In this document: in pieces, positions 52,088 through 60,737 of the stretch
Layout of the letters: each line of letters begins with the position of its first letter
How positions within the stretch are numbered: the first letter of the stretch is position 1
From: Cohnella sp. SGD-V74
GTDB taxonomy: Bacteria > Bacillota > Bacilli > Paenibacillales > Paenibacillaceae
Assembly (NCBI RefSeq): GCF_003001675.1
Contig: NZ_PVYW01000005.1
Span: 124,001 to 188,000 of the forward strand
Direction of reading: 5' to 3'
DNA length: 64,000 bases
Notes under the pieces: generated by a model
What the model was told of the DNA's origin: nothing
The model's input: only the letters and a program-made list of their open reading frames with translations
The model's database searches: none
Translations under genes and position numbers: made by a program

Positions 52088-52264
52088 ATGAACGCGCTGT
52101 TTCCGATCGTGACCGTGCTGCTGATCGCGCTTGGCGCGCTCTGCTTGTTCGCCGCGATGGCTAACGCGGACCGTGCTCGCTTGGGCCGGAAGACGGTCTC
52201 GTCCGATGGAAGCGTTCCGGGCGAGCTGGCGGCTTCGAGCCCCGTTTGGAAGACGAGAGAATAA
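52088..52264 (+). CDS. small single-span protein under a Fur-like box
   Basis: A 58-residue protein: span NALFPIVTVLLIALGALCLFAAM, then a short polar tail. ATG at 52088 follows GGAGGAGATT. Not recognised. The Fur-like operator suggests expression under iron limitation. Confidence 0.6.
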   Translation: MNALFPIVTVLLIALGALCLFAAMANADRARLGRKTVSSDGSVPGELAASSPVWKTRE

Positions 52265-52338
52265 AGATTCGGTCATACAGAGAGCCGTCGGGGGCCGTCC
52301 CGGCGGCTCTGTCGCGTTCTCGTGGAGCAATCCGCCGA

Positions 52339-52367
52339 TTGAACCAGGTTCTTCCACATGCTATGAT
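52339..52367 (+). promoter_or_regulatory. promoter giving a probably leaderless ABC ATPase mRNA
   Basis: TTGAAC (52339-52344), 17-base spacer, TATGAT (52362-52367). The A of the ATG at 52375 is where transcription should start, and no binding site precedes that ATG. Confidence 0.5.
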
Positions 52368-52374
52368 GCCTAGT

Positions 52375-53157
52375 ATGGAGACGAATATCATTGAACTCAG
52401 AGACGTAAGCTGGAGACGCGAGAAGAAGACGATTCTCGAGCAGGTCGATTGGACCGTTCGCAAGGGCGAACATTGGGCGCTGCTCGGATTGAACGGATCG
52501 GGCAAGACGACGCTGCTCAACATGATCAACGGTTATATTTGGCCGACCTCCGGGCGGATTTCGGTGCTCGGACACACATTCGGTGAAGTGGATCTGCGGG
52601 ACCTTCGCAAGCGGATCGGATGGGTCAGCTCCTCCCTTCAGGAGAAGCTGTACGCTTCGGATAAGACTCAGTACGTCGTCATCAGCGGCAAGCATGCTTC
52701 GATCGGTCTTTACGAGACTCCTACGGAAGAAGATTTCGAGACGGCTCGCAGGCTTATGGAGCAGCTTTCCTGCATACATTTATACGACAGGACCTATCAA
52801 TCCTGCTCTCAAGGAGAGAAGCAGAAGCTGCTCATCGCCCGCGCATTGATGGCTTCCCCCGATCTGCTGATCTTGGACGAGGCGACGAACGGACTCGATT
52901 TTCTGTCCCGGGAAAATCTGCTTGGGAGCATCGACGAACTGGCCCGCAGGCCCGACGCGCCGACGATGCTGTTCGTGACGCACCACATCGAGGAGGTGCT
53001 GCCCGTATTCGGCCGATCCTTGCTGATCCGTCGCGGGACCATATTCGAGCAGGGGACGACTCGCGAGACGCTGACCACGGAGACGTTGTCGGCTTTTTTC
53101 GAGACCGGAGTCAGAATCGATTGGCGGAACGATCGCGCATGGCTTTCCGTTCCATAA
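52375..53157 (+). CDS. ABC ATP-binding protein, YlmA-like
   Basis: A 260-residue ABC ATPase closely resembling B. subtilis YlmA: Walker A GLNGSGKTT, signature SCSQGEKQKLLIARAL, Walker B DLLILDEATNGLD, and the characteristic IGWVSSSLQEKLY. This group lacks a membrane partner and is related to ModF. The start ATG at 52375 fits homologues but has no binding site; the nearby promoter would make the message leaderless. ATG at 52363 is the alternative. Confidence 0.85.
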   Translation: METNIIELRDVSWRREKKTILEQVDWTVRKGEHWALLGLNGSGKTTLLNMINGYIWPTSGRISVLGHTFGEVDLRDLRKRIGWVSSSLQEKLYASDKTQYVVISGKHASIGLYETPTEEDFETARRLMEQLSCIHLYDRTYQSCSQGEKQKLLIARALMASPDLLILDEATNGLDFLSRENLLGSIDELARRPDAPTMLFVTHHIEEVLPVFGRSLLIRRGTIFEQGTTRETLTTETLSAFFETGVRIDWRNDRAWLSVP

Positions 53158-53247
53158 GCAAAAAACGCGACTAAAGTAACTAGCGCACGGGGAACGAATT
53201 CGTTTACATTTAATGCAGATTAATCCAACGGGAGAGGTGTTTGATCG

Positions 53248-53559
53248 ATGGTTCCTACGGAATCGGACGTTCAGCAGAACAAAGGCATGGCCATGGTCGC
53301 TTATATTTTATTTTTCATTCCCCTGCTTGCCGCTAAGGAATCGCCGTACGCTCAGTACCACGCGAGACAAGGCTTCAACCTCTTCTTGCTCGCGCTGGCG
53401 ACGAACGTAGTGCTGGGCATCATTCCAATTATCGGCTGGCTGCTGCTTCCGTTGGCCAATATCGGCATTCTCTGCCTCGTCATTATCGGCATTCTTGCCG
53501 CGGCGAACGGCCAGGCGAAGCCGCTTCCCCTCATCGGGAAATACGAGATTTTGAAGTAA
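53248..53559 (+). CDS. DUF4870 (Tic20-like) membrane protein
   Basis: A 103-residue protein: MAMVAYILFFIPLLAAKESPYAQYHARQGFNLFLLALA, IIPIIGWLLLPLANIGILCLVIIGILAA, KPLPLIGKYEIL. This is a DUF4870/Tic20-like pattern with three spans. GGGAGAGG before the ATG. Function unknown. Confidence 0.85.
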   Translation: MVPTESDVQQNKGMAMVAYILFFIPLLAAKESPYAQYHARQGFNLFLLALATNVVLGIIPIIGWLLLPLANIGILCLVIIGILAAANGQAKPLPLIGKYEILK

Positions 53560-53571
53560 GAGAATCGTGCG

Positions 53572-53608
53572 GACAGCCCCCGGCCCTCAGCGGCGTCAGG
53601 GGGCTGTC
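53572..53608 (+). terminator. hairpin after the DUF4870 gene
   Basis: GACAGCCCCC and GGGGGCTGTC form a 10-bp stem. No T run, so terminator function is likely but not certain. Confidence 0.55.
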
Positions 53609-53637
53609 GCCATTGTTCAGACAGGAGCGAAGGCTGT

Positions 53638-54165
53638 ATGGCGATTACGGTTTACGTGATTTCCGGACCTGCGGGAGCGGGCAAATCGACGACCTCCAAG
53701 ACGATCGCCGCCAAGCTGCCCCGAAGCGCGCACATCGAAGGGGATTTGGTCGACCGGATGGTGGTGGGCGGCTACGAGATGCCTTGGCTCAGCGACTATC
53801 ATACCGGTTTGATCTGGCGCAATATCGAGTCGCTGACCCGCAACTTCGTTCGGGAGCGGCATGACGTCGTCATCGACTATGTCGCTTTTCCGCACAATGC
53901 GAGGGCGATAGCGGAGGCATTGCGAGGTCAGGACGTCGCGGTGAAATACGTTGTTTTGGTCATGAAAGAGGACGAGCTGCTGCGCAGAGACGCTCTGCGA
54001 GCGCCCGAATACAGAATGGGAGAGCGGTGTCTCGCCGGACTGCGGGAAATCCGGGAGTCGCGGCCGGACGACCGCCATGTGCTGGATACGACGGAGATGA
54101 CGGTCGAAGAGGCGGTCGAAGCAATCTTGGAGGGAACAAATTGGATTGTGGAGGGATCGGCATGA
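53638..54165 (+). CDS. P-loop kinase-like protein
   Basis: A 175-residue P-loop protein: Walker A VISGPAGAGKSTTSKTIAAKL at ~6-22, HIEGDLVDRM, VVIDYVAFP and a lid region MKEDELLRRDALRAPEYRMGER. Resembles chloramphenicol-phosphotransferase/zeta-like small kinases and uncharacterised relatives. ATGA overlap with the next gene. Confidence 0.75.
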   Translation: MAITVYVISGPAGAGKSTTSKTIAAKLPRSAHIEGDLVDRMVVGGYEMPWLSDYHTGLIWRNIESLTRNFVRERHDVVIDYVAFPHNARAIAEALRGQDVAVKYVVLVMKEDELLRRDALRAPEYRMGERCLAGLREIRESRPDDRHVLDTTEMTVEEAVEAILEGTNWIVEGSA

Positions 54166-55001
54166 GGGAGGCGAACCGGTTATCGGATCGGACCGAAGCG
54201 ATCGAAAGCTCGGAGATCGGCTACGTGCTGGACCGCATGGAAGCGATTCGGAGTCGGCCGGGCAACCCGGAAGGGATCGAGATCGCGCGCTTTGGAGGTG
54301 CGGCATGTTTCTATAGCAAGACGATGCCTTGGGCGACGTTCAACACGGTCAAGGGCTTAAAAAGCGGCGATGGAGACGCGCTTGCGGCCATCGTCGATTT
54401 TTATCGGTCCCGCGGACGCAAGCCGCAGTTCGAGCTCGTGCCGGGATTGGCCAATCAGGAGCTGATGAAGCGGCTGGACGAGCTAGGCTTCTATCAGACG
54501 GGTTTCCATACGTCGATGGTGATGACGGCATCTGACGCAGAGGCGCTTCCTCTGGAGTCGTATGCGGACAAGTTGGAGGTACGGCTGCTGAGGGAAGATG
54601 AATTCGAGCTGTACGCGACCGTCCATTGCCGAGGCACCGGCTTGCCGGACAGCGGCATTGCCCCGGTAGCGGCGAATAATGGGGTGCTGTACGGCCGTCC
54701 GGGGTGGCGCTTCTACGTTGCGCTGTGGGAAGGTGTTCCGGCCGGAGTCGCCGTGTCGCATACGAGCAAGGGGACAGCGTCCCTAACGTTCGCCGCGACG
54801 CTGCCGGAATATCGCGGCCGCGGCATTCAGACGGCGCTGCTGCGAAGAAGAATCGGAGACGCGTTCGCCGAAGGCTGCGGGCTCGTCGTCGGCCAGTGCG
54901 CATTCCTGTCCCCGAGCCATCGGAACATGGAGCGGGTCGGCATGCGCATCGGTTATGTCAGAGCCTCGTGGAACGAGAGGCAGCGCGAAGCGAGACGATA
55001 A
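54162..55001 (+). CDS. GNAT N-acetyltransferase, long form
   Basis: A 279-residue GNAT with an extended N-terminal region (~1-135) and a C-terminal catalytic domain: LTFAATLPEYRGRGIQTALLRRRIGDAFAEGC and SPSHRNMERVGMRIGYVRASW. The N-terminal half is likely a degenerate GNAT fold. Translationally coupled to the P-loop gene, which suggests a shared pathway. Confidence 0.8.
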   Translation: MREANRLSDRTEAIESSEIGYVLDRMEAIRSRPGNPEGIEIARFGGAACFYSKTMPWATFNTVKGLKSGDGDALAAIVDFYRSRGRKPQFELVPGLANQELMKRLDELGFYQTGFHTSMVMTASDAEALPLESYADKLEVRLLREDEFELYATVHCRGTGLPDSGIAPVAANNGVLYGRPGWRFYVALWEGVPAGVAVSHTSKGTASLTFAATLPEYRGRGIQTALLRRRIGDAFAEGCGLVVGQCAFLSPSHRNMERVGMRIGYVRASWNERQREARR

Positions 55002-55028
55002 CCCCGTCGATCGCGCCGCGATGGCGAT

Positions 55029-55571
55029 TCAGGATTGAGAATCATCCGAGGCATGGCCGGAGCCCGAGGCTGCGGCGGCCTCGGCTTTTTTGCGTGCGCG
55101 GAAACGGCGAACCTTCATCAGGTTGCCGCACAGCTTGTCGTCGCAATAACGCTTCGACCGGTTGCGCGTATCGTCGTAATACACCCACAGACAGCTCGGA
55201 TTGTCGCAGAAGCGGATGCGGGACGGTTCCCCTTCCGAGAGCATGGCGGCGAAGGAGGCGGCGATCTCCGCTTCCACGGCCGGCCAGCCGCTTTCGAGCG
55301 GAATGAGCTCAACCTGGTAACGGCGGCCCTCGGCTTCGGCGGAAGCGGACAGTCTGCGCGCGACTTGTCCGCGCGCCATGAGCGCGTTCAACCGCTCGAA
55401 ATCCGCGGCTTCGGGCGCTTGGCCGTCCACGAACGCCCGCGCCATGCGGTGAAGCAGCAAGCGAAGCCGCTTCAGCGAATCAAGCTGCTCTCCGCCCGGC
55501 ATTCCACCCGCGGCAAGGGGCAGCTTGTCCGCCCATAACCAACGACGACACTTTCGCGATCGGAGACGCAA
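55029..55571 (-). pseudogene. CGNR zinc-finger (ABATE) protein, 5' end missing
   Basis: The C-terminal zinc-binding part is clear: FCDNPSCLWVYYDDTRNRSKRYCDDKLCGNLMKVRRF. The middle (SLKRLRLLLHRMARAF, LNALMARGQVARRLS) also matches. The usual N-terminal part (LDLVNTV...-type) is absent; the frame ends at a DNA position where an unrelated DinB-like fragment begins on the opposite strand. Family members are regulators of aromatic or sugar pathways. Confidence 0.65.
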
Positions 55572-55798
55572 CGGAGGATGGCTGGCGGAATACGATATCG
55601 AATCTGGAGAAAGTGCATTTCGACATTCGGGACCGCCTTGCCGCGCTTGCGGAGGAGCGGCTGGACGACATGCTGCCTCATACTCCGATCGGCAAGTGGG
55701 CGCATAACCTGCTAGCTCACGACGGCTACCATGTCGGACAGATCATTTTGCTGCGCAAGCTGCAAGGCTCCTGGCCGGCCCGCAGGTCTTTCGAGTAG
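55541..55798 (+). pseudogene. DinB-like protein, C-terminal fragment
   Basis: From ~55541 an open frame gives NDDTFAIGDATEDGW, ISNLEKVHFDIRDRLAALAEERLDD and LLAHDGYHVGQIILLRKLQGSW. This is the C-terminal half of a DinB four-helix protein, with the metal-ligand HDGYHVGQ motif. The N-terminal helices and a start codon are absent. It abuts the truncated CGNR gene. Confidence 0.65.
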
Positions 55799-56021
55799 CC
55801 CCGGTCGGTACAACCCGAGCGCAATTTTCTTCCACGGCGACGAGTCCACGCAGACTAAAATCCGTATCCCCGCAATAACCTGACGTATAGGCACAATTTG
55901 GGATGAGAAAATTTTAATTTTTCCGACGCGGACATGTAACTTTCCGTTTGCCTAATCCGTCTAATGGGTAATAGGAAAGCGAAGGCTGCTGTCACGGGCC
56001 TCTGAAGGAGAGAATGCGGTA

Positions 56022-56534
56022 ATGGTCAACAAAATGCTCATCAGCTTAGTCGCCGTGTTGTTCGGGTTCATGTCGTTCGGGTCGATTCAAGCCAATACTT
56101 ACGAATACACGCCGGTTCCCAAAGACGAGAACACGCGCGTCGCTTACGTTGGCGCAATCTATCAGGAAGATGAAGGCTATTATGCGGATGCGGATTTCAT
56201 AGAGTGGTACGAAGGGGAAGCGGCTAACGCGATTTTCCGCGAGAGGGAAGCCGACTCCGGCATGGACGAAGCTCCGGACGGCTATTACATCGTTAACGAC
56301 GACACGACGGTCGAGAGGCTGAAGCTGGCGCCGGACGCTCAGGTGTTCATGCAGATTTACGACCGGACGGGCGACATCGCCGAAGCGGACACCGTATGGA
56401 ACGAGCAGATTTCTCTCGACAAGTTCCTGGCGCTGCTGGCGGACGATTCGGCCATGAATTTGCGGGATTATCCTTACCATCTGTCGATCGTGAACGGGGT
56501 CGTCGTCAAAATTACGCAGCAGTTTCTCCCATAA
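56022..56534 (+). CDS. secreted hypothetical protein
   Basis: A 170-residue protein: signal peptide MVNKMLISLVAVLFGFMSFGSIQANT, then an acidic mature domain (DADFIEWYEGEAANAIFRE; LKLAPDAQVFMQIYD; LRDYPYHLSIVNGVVVKITQQFLP). The last segment (HLSIVNGVVVKITQQFLP) is typical of small beta-rich domains. Not recognised. Ends at a strong terminator. Confidence 0.55.
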   Translation: MVNKMLISLVAVLFGFMSFGSIQANTYEYTPVPKDENTRVAYVGAIYQEDEGYYADADFIEWYEGEAANAIFREREADSGMDEAPDGYYIVNDDTTVERLKLAPDAQVFMQIYDRTGDIAEADTVWNEQISLDKFLALLADDSAMNLRDYPYHLSIVNGVVVKITQQFLP

Positions 56535-56561
56535 CCTCTTGTATTCGCGAACACGTCTTGG

Positions 56562-56615
56562 AGAGAAACCGATCCGAGTAGGCCATAGCGGCTGAGGATC
56601 GGTTTCTCTTTTTTG
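56562..56615 (+). terminator. Rho-independent terminator
   Basis: AGAGAAACCGATCC pairs with GGATCGGTTTCTCT and is followed by a run of T. Confidence 0.85.
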
Positions 56616-56689
56616 TACAATTGACCCATTTGCATACTTGAGCAAATGAAACGCCCGATGGCGAAGGTTGTGCAAGGCGAACGAAGGAC

Positions 56690-56845
56690 GATGTTCTAAA
56701 GATTCGGTTATCGTCTCCCGAATTGCGCTCAAACGGAGGGTGATGTTCTAAATAATCGGTCATCGTCTCCCGAATTGCGCTCAAACGGAGGGCGATGTTC
56801 TAAAGATTCGGTTATCGTCACCCAAATGGCGCTCAAACGAAAATT
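56690..56845. repeat. three 52-bp tandem repeats
   Basis: Units start at 56690, 56742 and 56794. The shared core GATGTTCTAAA, then CGGTTATCGTC and CGCTCAAACG is repeated with few changes; the third copy is more divergent. The length is not a multiple of three and no frame is coding. Each contains an ATTCGG/CCGAAT pairing that is complete only in copy one. The rest of the 56616-57065 stretch has no gene I can support. Confidence 0.8.
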
Positions 56846-57065
56846 GTTGCTCGAGAGAATCGCACCTCGGTACACGGGGGAGGCCGTGACGAAAAGCTTT
56901 TACTCTAAAAGAGCCTGAAGAACTACTGCGAGTCTGTCGGTCAATTGCACTTTTTTTGCCTTTATCACTTCAATTGACTGCAACTCCCGGGAGATTCGCT
57001 CGTCTAATGATTGTACCCGCTTGGCGGCGGGACAAGAGAATAAGAGATTCGGAGGCTTTGCAGCA

Positions 57066-58637
57066 ATGAGCATGTGGAGGAATCGAGGTACGAAGCTGCT
57101 GTGCGCCGCGCTGATCGTCGCGCTGCTGGCGCCGCTCTTCGGCCAGTCGGATGCCCGCGCGGCTTCCCAGCCGCAGATCGGCATCTATCTCGACGGGAAG
57201 AAGATCGTGACGGACGTTCCGCCGTTCATCATTCCGAAGGCGAACGTGACGATGGTGCCGCTGAGCGTCATCAGCAAGAGCTTGGGAGCGAACGTCGGCT
57301 GGTCGCAAGCGACGAAGACGGCGACCATTCGCCATGAAGGCCAAGTGCTCGAGATGACGATGGGGCAGAAGTTCGCGCTCGTCAACGGACAGCGCACGGA
57401 GCTGGAGACGACCGTACAGGTCGTGAACGGTCGCGTCATGGTGCCGCTTCGCTTCGTCGGAACGCAGCTGCAGCTGCTCGTGACCTGGCAGCAGGCTTCG
57501 CGCACGATCTTGCTTCAGACGCGCGACGGATCGTCCGAACGCGAATCGCTGAAGGGCGCATGGGTATCCACTGTGTACAATCTGGATTGGCCGTCCGACA
57601 AGTCGTACGGGCAAGCGGAGAAGCAGAAGCAGGAATATGTGCAGCTGCTGGACGAATTGCAGGGAATGGGGCTGAACGCCGCGTTCGTGCAGGTGCGTCC
57701 GTCCGCCGACAGCATCTATCCTTCCGCGCTTGTGCCGTGGTCGCGCTATTTGTCCGGCAAGCAGGGAGTGGATCCGGGTTACGATCCGCTGGCGTTCATG
57801 ATCGAGGAGACGCACAAGCGGGGGATGGAATTCCATGCCTGGTTTAACCCGTTCCGCGCGACGGTCGACGGGAAGACGGACAGCTTGGCGGCGAATCATG
57901 TCGCGATTGCCCATCCGGAGTGGATTGTCCTGTCCGGAGGCAAGCATTATATCAATCCGGGCATTCCTGAAGCACGGCAGCACATTATCGACGCGATTAT
58001 GGAAGTCGTTCGTGGCTACGACATCGACGGCGTCCATCTGGACGACTACTTCTATCCATCCGGCGGCACGTTCCCGGACGACGCCGCTTATGCGGCTTAC
58101 AATCCGGGCAAGCTGGGCAACAAAGCCGATTGGCGGCGGGACAACATCAACCGGTTCGTCAAGGAGCTGGGCGAATCGATCCACCGGGCGAAGCCTCAGC
58201 TGCAGTACGGCATCAGCCCGTTCGGCGTATGGCGCAACATTGCCGACGATCCGACCGGATCGGATACGCGGGCCGGCGTGACGACGTACGACAGCATGTA
58301 CGCCGACGTTCGTACGTGGATCAGGCAAGGCTGGATCGACTATGTCGCTCCGCAAATTTATTGGAGCCTATCGTTCGAGGTCGCCCGCTATGACAAACTG
58401 GTCGACTGGTGGGCCAACGAGGTGCGGGGGACGAACGTCGAACTGCTGATCGGCCACGCGCCTTACAAGCTCGGCACGAAGGAAGCCGGCTGGAGCAGCG
58501 CCCAGGAAATTATCAACCAATTGAACTACAACAAGAACGTCCTCGAGGTGCAGGGAGACATCTTCTTCAGCGCCAAGGATTTGCGGAGAAATCCGCTCGG
58601 ACTCATTCCGCTTCTTCGTCAGTATTATCAGCAATAG
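57066..58637 (+). CDS. GHL10-type glycoside hydrolase with stalk domain
   Basis: A 523-residue secreted protein: signal peptide (SMWRNRGTKLLCAALIVALLAPL...ARAA), a copper-amine-oxidase-N stalk (~40-150; two PLS/PLRF units), and a family-10-like glycoside hydrolase domain (DUF187/GHL10; ~170-500) with GAWVSTVYNLDWPS, GLNAAFVQVRPSADSIYPSALVPWS, MEFHAWFNPFR and DGVHLDDYFYP. Such enzymes act on cell-wall or exopolysaccharide material outside the cell. ATG at 57066 follows GGAGG. Confidence 0.85.
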   Translation: MSMWRNRGTKLLCAALIVALLAPLFGQSDARAASQPQIGIYLDGKKIVTDVPPFIIPKANVTMVPLSVISKSLGANVGWSQATKTATIRHEGQVLEMTMGQKFALVNGQRTELETTVQVVNGRVMVPLRFVGTQLQLLVTWQQASRTILLQTRDGSSERESLKGAWVSTVYNLDWPSDKSYGQAEKQKQEYVQLLDELQGMGLNAAFVQVRPSADSIYPSALVPWSRYLSGKQGVDPGYDPLAFMIEETHKRGMEFHAWFNPFRATVDGKTDSLAANHVAIAHPEWIVLSGGKHYINPGIPEARQHIIDAIMEVVRGYDIDGVHLDDYFYPSGGTFPDDAAYAAYNPGKLGNKADWRRDNINRFVKELGESIHRAKPQLQYGISPFGVWRNIADDPTGSDTRAGVTTYDSMYADVRTWIRQGWIDYVAPQIYWSLSFEVARYDKLVDWWANEVRGTNVELLIGHAPYKLGTKEAGWSSAQEIINQLNYNKNVLEVQGDIFFSAKDLRRNPLGLIPLLRQYYQQ

Positions 58638-58652
58638 AGCGCCCGACTAATC

Positions 58653-58696
58653 GAAGAGGCTGCCCGAGATCGCATAGATCCCGGAGCAGCCTCTTC
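58653..58696. terminator. hairpin between convergent genes
   Basis: GAAGAGGCTGC (58653-58663) and GCAGCCTCTTC (58686-58696), perfect 11-bp stem between the hydrolase gene end and the minus-strand lipase end. T runs are weak on both sides. Confidence 0.6.
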
Positions 58697-58700
58697 GCAT

Positions 58701-59546
58701 TCATCTGTTTAACTGGACCGAGAGCCAGTCGCGAATGACGGAGAACACTTCCTCCCGCCGCGACTCGTTGTGCAGCTCGTGCTTGAACTCCGGCCATTCC
58801 CGCCAATCGACGCGCCTGCCGGCCTTGCCGGCGAACGCCTTGCTCGCGTGGATCGACGTCACTTTGTCGTCACCGCCATGCATCAGCAGCAGCGGAACCT
58901 GCAGCATATACGCATGGCCAAGCGCCCACAGCCCGGCTCTCTGCACGCCGAAGAAGAAGCGTGCCGTAATCTGCCCGTGTCCGAGCGGATCGTTCACGTA
59001 CCGCTCGATCATCGCCGGGTCTGACGTCAGATGCTCGGCGACCATCGGCCGGTTGTTCGTGTAGGCCGGATATATCCGCTCGACGACTTTGCCCACGATC
59101 GATTGCAGCGAAGGAGGCTTAAACGCCAGCTTCAGCCAAGGTCCCGTCACGACCGCCCCGCGGATGGCGGGCTGCCGCCGCAGCAAGTAATTCAGCGTGA
59201 CGTTGCCGCCCATGCTGTGACCGTACAGAAACACAGGCAGTCCGGAGTATTTCCGCTGCGCCTCGTCGAGCAGCAGATCCACGCCTTCGAGCAGCGACTC
59301 GTACGCCGGCACATGGCCGCGCTTGCCCGCGGTCTTGCCGTGTCCCCGCTGATCGAACCCCAGCACGGCGTAGCCTTCGGCGTTCAGCATCTCCGCCAGA
59401 TGGGCGTAGCGTCCCATATGCTCGCCCATGCCATGGACGAGCCCGACGACCGCCCGGGGGCTGCCGCCGAAGGAATCCGGGCTCCACTCGCAAGCGTGCA
59501 TAAGTGTCTCGTCCTTGCACCGCCATTCCAAAGCGTTCATGCCCAT
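58701..59546 (-). CDS. alpha/beta hydrolase, monoacylglycerol-lipase type
   Basis: A 281-residue lysophospholipase-like hydrolase. Motifs: VHGMGEHMGRY oxyanion hole, GYAVLGFDQRGHGKTAGKRGH, nucleophile YGHSMGGN, Asp in LLMHGGDDKVTS, and His in EWPEFKHELHNE. The layout matches the PldB/MGL group (hydrolase_4). ATG at 59546 follows GGGGAGGA. Hydrolyses a lipid or ester, probably in the cytoplasm. Confidence 0.85.
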   Translation of the reverse strand: MGMNALEWRCKDETLMHACEWSPDSFGGSPRAVVGLVHGMGEHMGRYAHLAEMLNAEGYAVLGFDQRGHGKTAGKRGHVPAYESLLEGVDLLLDEAQRKYSGLPVFLYGHSMGGNVTLNYLLRRQPAIRGAVVTGPWLKLAFKPPSLQSIVGKVVERIYPAYTNNRPMVAEHLTSDPAMIERYVNDPLGHGQITARFFFGVQRAGLWALGHAYMLQVPLLLMHGGDDKVTSIHASKAFAGKAGRRVDWREWPEFKHELHNESRREEVFSVIRDWLSVQLNR

Positions 59547-59726
59547 CGGCCATTCCTCCCCGTCCAAGAGAACGTTTTTCTTATACATTTATCATATCCG
59601 AAAACGAGCAAATGAGCGAGGGGAACGCGCGCGGGGGGAGGGATTGGAATCGGACATCGATATTGATTACAATAGAGATAGAAGCAGAATACAAGCGATT
59701 AAGGAAACGGGAGGGAGAGATTCGAC

Positions 59727-60704
59727 ATGGAAAACAACGCTCAACCGTCGCTTCACAAAGCGACTTTCGCCGGAGGATGCTTCTGGTGCATGGTGACGCC
59801 GTTCGAGGAGCTGCCCGGCATTCACGGCATCGTATCCGGCTATACGGGAGGACATACCGTCAATCCGACCTATGAGGAAGTGTGCTCGGAGACGACCGGG
59901 CATACCGAGGCGGTGCAGATTACGTTCGATCCGGGACTGTTCCCGTACCGCAAGCTGCTCGACATCTACTGGCGTTCGGTCGATCCGACCGACGGGGAAG
60001 GTCAATTTCACGATCGGGGCTCGTCCTATCGTCCCGTTATTTTCTATCACGACGAGGAGCAGCATCGGGAGGCCGAAGCTTCCAAGGCGGAGCTTCAAGC
60101 GAGCGGAAGGTTCGACAAGCCGATCGCGGTCGCGATCGAACCGGCGGTCGAGTTCTACGCCGCGGAGGAGTACCATCAGGACTACCATCTCAAAAATCCG
60201 CTCAGATACAAGTACTATCGCCACGGCTCGGGCCGGGATTCGTTCATCGAGCGGCACTGGAATACGTCGAAGGATAAGGAAGCGCTGCACAAGGAGCTGC
60301 GCCAGCGGCTGACGCCGATGCAGTTCGAGGTGACGCAGAACAACGCCACCGAGCCTCCGTTCCGCAACGAATTTTACAATAACACGGAGCCCGGCATTTA
60401 CGTCGACATCGTCTCCGGAGAGCCGCTGTTCAGCTCCCGCGATCAGTTCGACGCGGGATGCGGCTGGCCGAGCTTCTCCCAGCCGCTGCACGGAGGCAGC
60501 ATTCAGGAGCGTCAGGACTTCACGCACGGCATGTACCGCATCGAAGTCAGAAGCCGGGAAGCCGACTCGCATCTTGGCCACGTGTTCGACGACGGGCCGA
60601 AGCCGGGCGGGCTGCGTTATTGCATTAACTCCGCTTCCTTGCGGTTTATTCCGAAGGATCGGATGGAGGAGGAAGGCTACGGCAGCTACTTGTCGGAGCT
60701 GTAA
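59727..60704 (+). CDS. msrAB: bifunctional methionine sulfoxide reductase MsrA/MsrB
   Basis: A 325-residue fusion. MsrA occupies ~1-160 with catalytic Cys18 in AGGCFWCM and [17 protein letters not shown]. MsrB occupies ~175-315 with catalytic Cys299 in [12 protein letters not shown]. MsrB zinc Cys pairs are not obvious, so it may be the zinc-free form. Repairs S- and R-methionine sulfoxide using thioredoxin. ATG at 59727 follows GGGAGGGAGA. Confidence 0.95.
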   Translation: MENNAQPSLHKATFAGGCFWCMVTPFEELPGIHGIVSGYTGGHTVNPTYEEVCSETTGHTEAVQITFDPGLFPYRKLLDIYWRSVDPTDGEGQFHDRGSSYRPVIFYHDEEQHREAEASKAELQASGRFDKPIAVAIEPAVEFYAAEEYHQDYHLKNPLRYKYYRHGSGRDSFIERHWNTSKDKEALHKELRQRLTPMQFEVTQNNATEPPFRNEFYNNTEPGIYVDIVSGEPLFSSRDQFDAGCGWPSFSQPLHGGSIQERQDFTHGMYRIEVRSREADSHLGHVFDDGPKPGGLRYCINSASLRFIPKDRMEEEGYGSYLSEL

Positions 60705-60737
60705 ACCGCCGCAGTCCGGCCTCCGCTCCTGCCCTTC

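Noticed and set aside
53638-54165. Zeta-type toxin
   Set aside because: Walker A and lid region fit generic small kinases; there is no epsilon antitoxin next to it.
56970-58355. Long minus-strand frame opposite the GHL10 gene (461 codons)
   Set aside because: No domain, Arg/His-rich shadow composition, and the plus strand encodes a full conserved enzyme.
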